A DNA stretch of 6,727 nt from Nostoc sp. CHAB 5715 (GTDB taxonomy: Bacteria; Cyanobacteriota; Cyanobacteriia; Cyanobacteriales; Nostocaceae). Every line of letters starts with the position of its first letter. Position 1 is the stretch's first letter. Below the pieces are notes generated by a model that saw only the letters and a list, made by a program, of their open reading frames with translations, did not search any database and was not told where the DNA came from. The position numbers were made by a program, and so were the translations under genes. Shown one piece after another: positions 6,034 to 6,727 of the stretch. The DNA is taken from contig NZ_JAIVFR010000364.1 of assembly GCF_020829685.1 (NCBI RefSeq), forward strand, positions 1-6,727, read 5' to 3'.

Positions 6034-6727
6034 ATGGATTATTTTTTCAGGACTTGGCTGCAAAACAAACTTCATCGCCAGAGCTTGCTGAGTGCGAGTG
6101 TGTTAGTTTCTCTAACTTTGACCTTACCATTCTTTGTAATTAATTCAAGAATATTAAGTGCATCGGCACAGACGCAAACAGACCAAAAACGCACAGACGA
6201 GGCGTTGCGTCTGTACCAAGTAGGTGAACAACAGTATAATCAAGGTCAGTTAACAGAAGCATTAGAGACATTTCAACGGGTTTTAGTTCTTTATCGAGAA
6301 ATTGGCGTTAGCGAAGCGGCTCCAAAGGAGCATCGCTCCCACCAAGCAAAGACCTTTAATAACATTGGGGAAGTTTATAACGATATCGGTCAGTACCCCA
6401 AAGCCTTAGAGTTCTACCAGCAAGCCTTAGACATTACCAAACAAATTGGCGACAAACAAGGGGAAGGTGCAACACTTAGAGGCATTGGGTCAGTTTACAA
6501 CAACATCAATCAGTACCTCAAAGCTCTAGAGTTGTACCAACAAGCAAATGGCATTGCCAAACAAATCGGTGACAAAAAAGAGGAAATTCAAACCCTCAAT
6601 GGTATTGGAGAAGTTTACTCTAGCCAAAATCAGTACGCCAAAGCTTTAGAGTTTTACCAGCAAGCAAATGGCATTGCCAAACAAATCGGCAACAAGAAGG
6701 GGGAAGGTGAGTCCATCAATGGTATTG
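6034..6727 (+). CDS. Secreted tetratricopeptide-repeat protein, N-terminal part (runs off the right edge)
   Basis: The reading frame is open from ATG 6034 to the window end (231 codons plus one base). Residues 1-45 form a signal peptide: basic residues up to R15, a hydrophobic core at about 18-36, and an A-S-A cleavage site before Q46, so the protein is probably exported. A first TPR-like unit lies at about 57-91. Then come regular 40-residue TPR units at 107-146, 147-186 and 187-226, and the start of another at 227, each with the pattern GIG.VY....QY.KALE.YQQA...KQIG. Such 40-residue repeats make a helical scaffold for protein binding. In cyanobacteria, proteins with this leader and repeat type often end in a caspase-like CHAT domain. 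That part, if present, is outside the window. Between units 1 and 2, residues 92-103 are encoded by a hairpin-forming repeat and break the spacing. The gene is divergent from the kinase cluster, and a functional link is not shown. Confidence 0.92.
   Translation, partial: MDYFFRTWLQNKLHRQSLLSASVLVSLTLTLPFFVINSRILSASAQTQTDQKRTDEALRLYQVGEQQYNQGQLTEALETFQRVLVLYREIGVSEAAPKEHRSHQAKTFNNIGEVYNDIGQYPKALEFYQQALDITKQIGDKQGEGATLRGIGSVYNNINQYLKALELYQQANGIAKQIGDKKEEIQTLNGIGEVYSSQNQYAKALEFYQQANGIAKQIGNKKGEGESINGI
6193..6214. repeat. Inverted repeat ACAGACG...CGTCTGT inside the TPR gene
   Basis: Perfect 7-bp arms (6193-6199 and 6208-6214) flank an 8-nt loop, in codons for residues 54-61 just after the signal peptide. 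The arms resemble CAGACG/CGTCTG repeats that are frequent in cyanobacterial genomes, so this may be an old repeat remnant taken into the reading frame. It could also be chance within coding DNA. Confidence 0.45.
6310..6337. repeat. Hairpin-forming repeat carried in-frame within the TPR gene
   Basis: GCTCC (6319-6323) and GGAGC (6327-6331) pair around AAA. Outside them AGCGA (6310-6314) pairs with TCGCT (6333-6337), across an AGCG/A internal loop. GTTAGCGAAGCGGCTCC-type sequences are familiar as dispersed repeats in Nostoc-like genomes. The element encodes the atypical residues VSEAAPKEHRSH (92-103) where neighbouring units have a short DKQGE-like turn, giving 8 residues more than the regular repeat spacing. 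Confidence 0.7.
6352..6711 (+). repeat. Three tandem 120-bp units encoding 40-residue TPRs
   Basis: Units lie at 6352-6471, 6472-6591 and 6592-6711, and a fourth begins at 6712. Units 2 and 3 share an identical 29-bp stretch (6541-6569 and 6661-6689), exactly one period apart, and both read QQANGIAKQIG. Identity at synonymous sites points to recent unit duplication or gene conversion. Confidence 0.9.

Overview
The window looks like chromosomal DNA of a filamentous, probably heterocyst-forming cyanobacterium (Nostocales type). The signs are four exact HIP1 octamers (GCGATCGC), GGGCATT-type heptamer repeats and short CCTAG/CCCCAG repeats at the left edge, and other short repeats of the kind scattered through Nostoc-like genomes. 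The proteins point the same way: multi-domain GAF/PAS kinases, an Rcp1-type response regulator and a secreted TPR protein. The organism assignment is inferred from these features, not from a database match.

Layout. Positions 1-191 are non-coding and repeat-rich. From 5704 down to 192, three genes lie in a row on the minus strand. In order of transcription they are a GAF-PAS-PAS-GAF histidine kinase (5704-3134), a stand-alone Rcp1-like receiver (2902-2477) and a REC-PAS-PAS-HK-REC hybrid kinase (2471-192). The last two are only 5 nt apart, and the ribosome binding site of the hybrid kinase sits inside the end of the receiver gene. The 231-bp gap between the first kinase and the receiver holds four perfect tandem copies of a 31-bp unit and two near-identical GGGG(A/T)TTTAAACCCC palindromes. 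A 329-bp AT-rich intergenic region (5705-6033) separates the cluster from a divergent plus-strand gene at 6034. That gene encodes a secreted tetratricopeptide-repeat protein and runs off the right edge of the window.

How the genes may work together. The second GAF domain of the first kinase carries both cysteines of a DXCF cyanobacteriochrome: Cys507 in Asp-Pro-Cys-Phe and Cys535 in Cys-His, 28 residues apart. The surrounding residues also match the bilin-binding GAF family. It is therefore predicted to be a light sensor, probably of the short-wavelength DXCF class. A natural reading is a cytosolic light-driven phosphorelay: photoreceptor kinase to Rcp1-like receiver and/or to the N-terminal receiver of the hybrid kinase. 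None of the three proteins has a DNA-binding or enzymatic output domain, so the final output must lie elsewhere.

The most noteworthy points are the unadvertised photoreceptor domain, the tandem repeat inside the cluster, and a hairpin-forming repeat carried in-frame inside the TPR gene.
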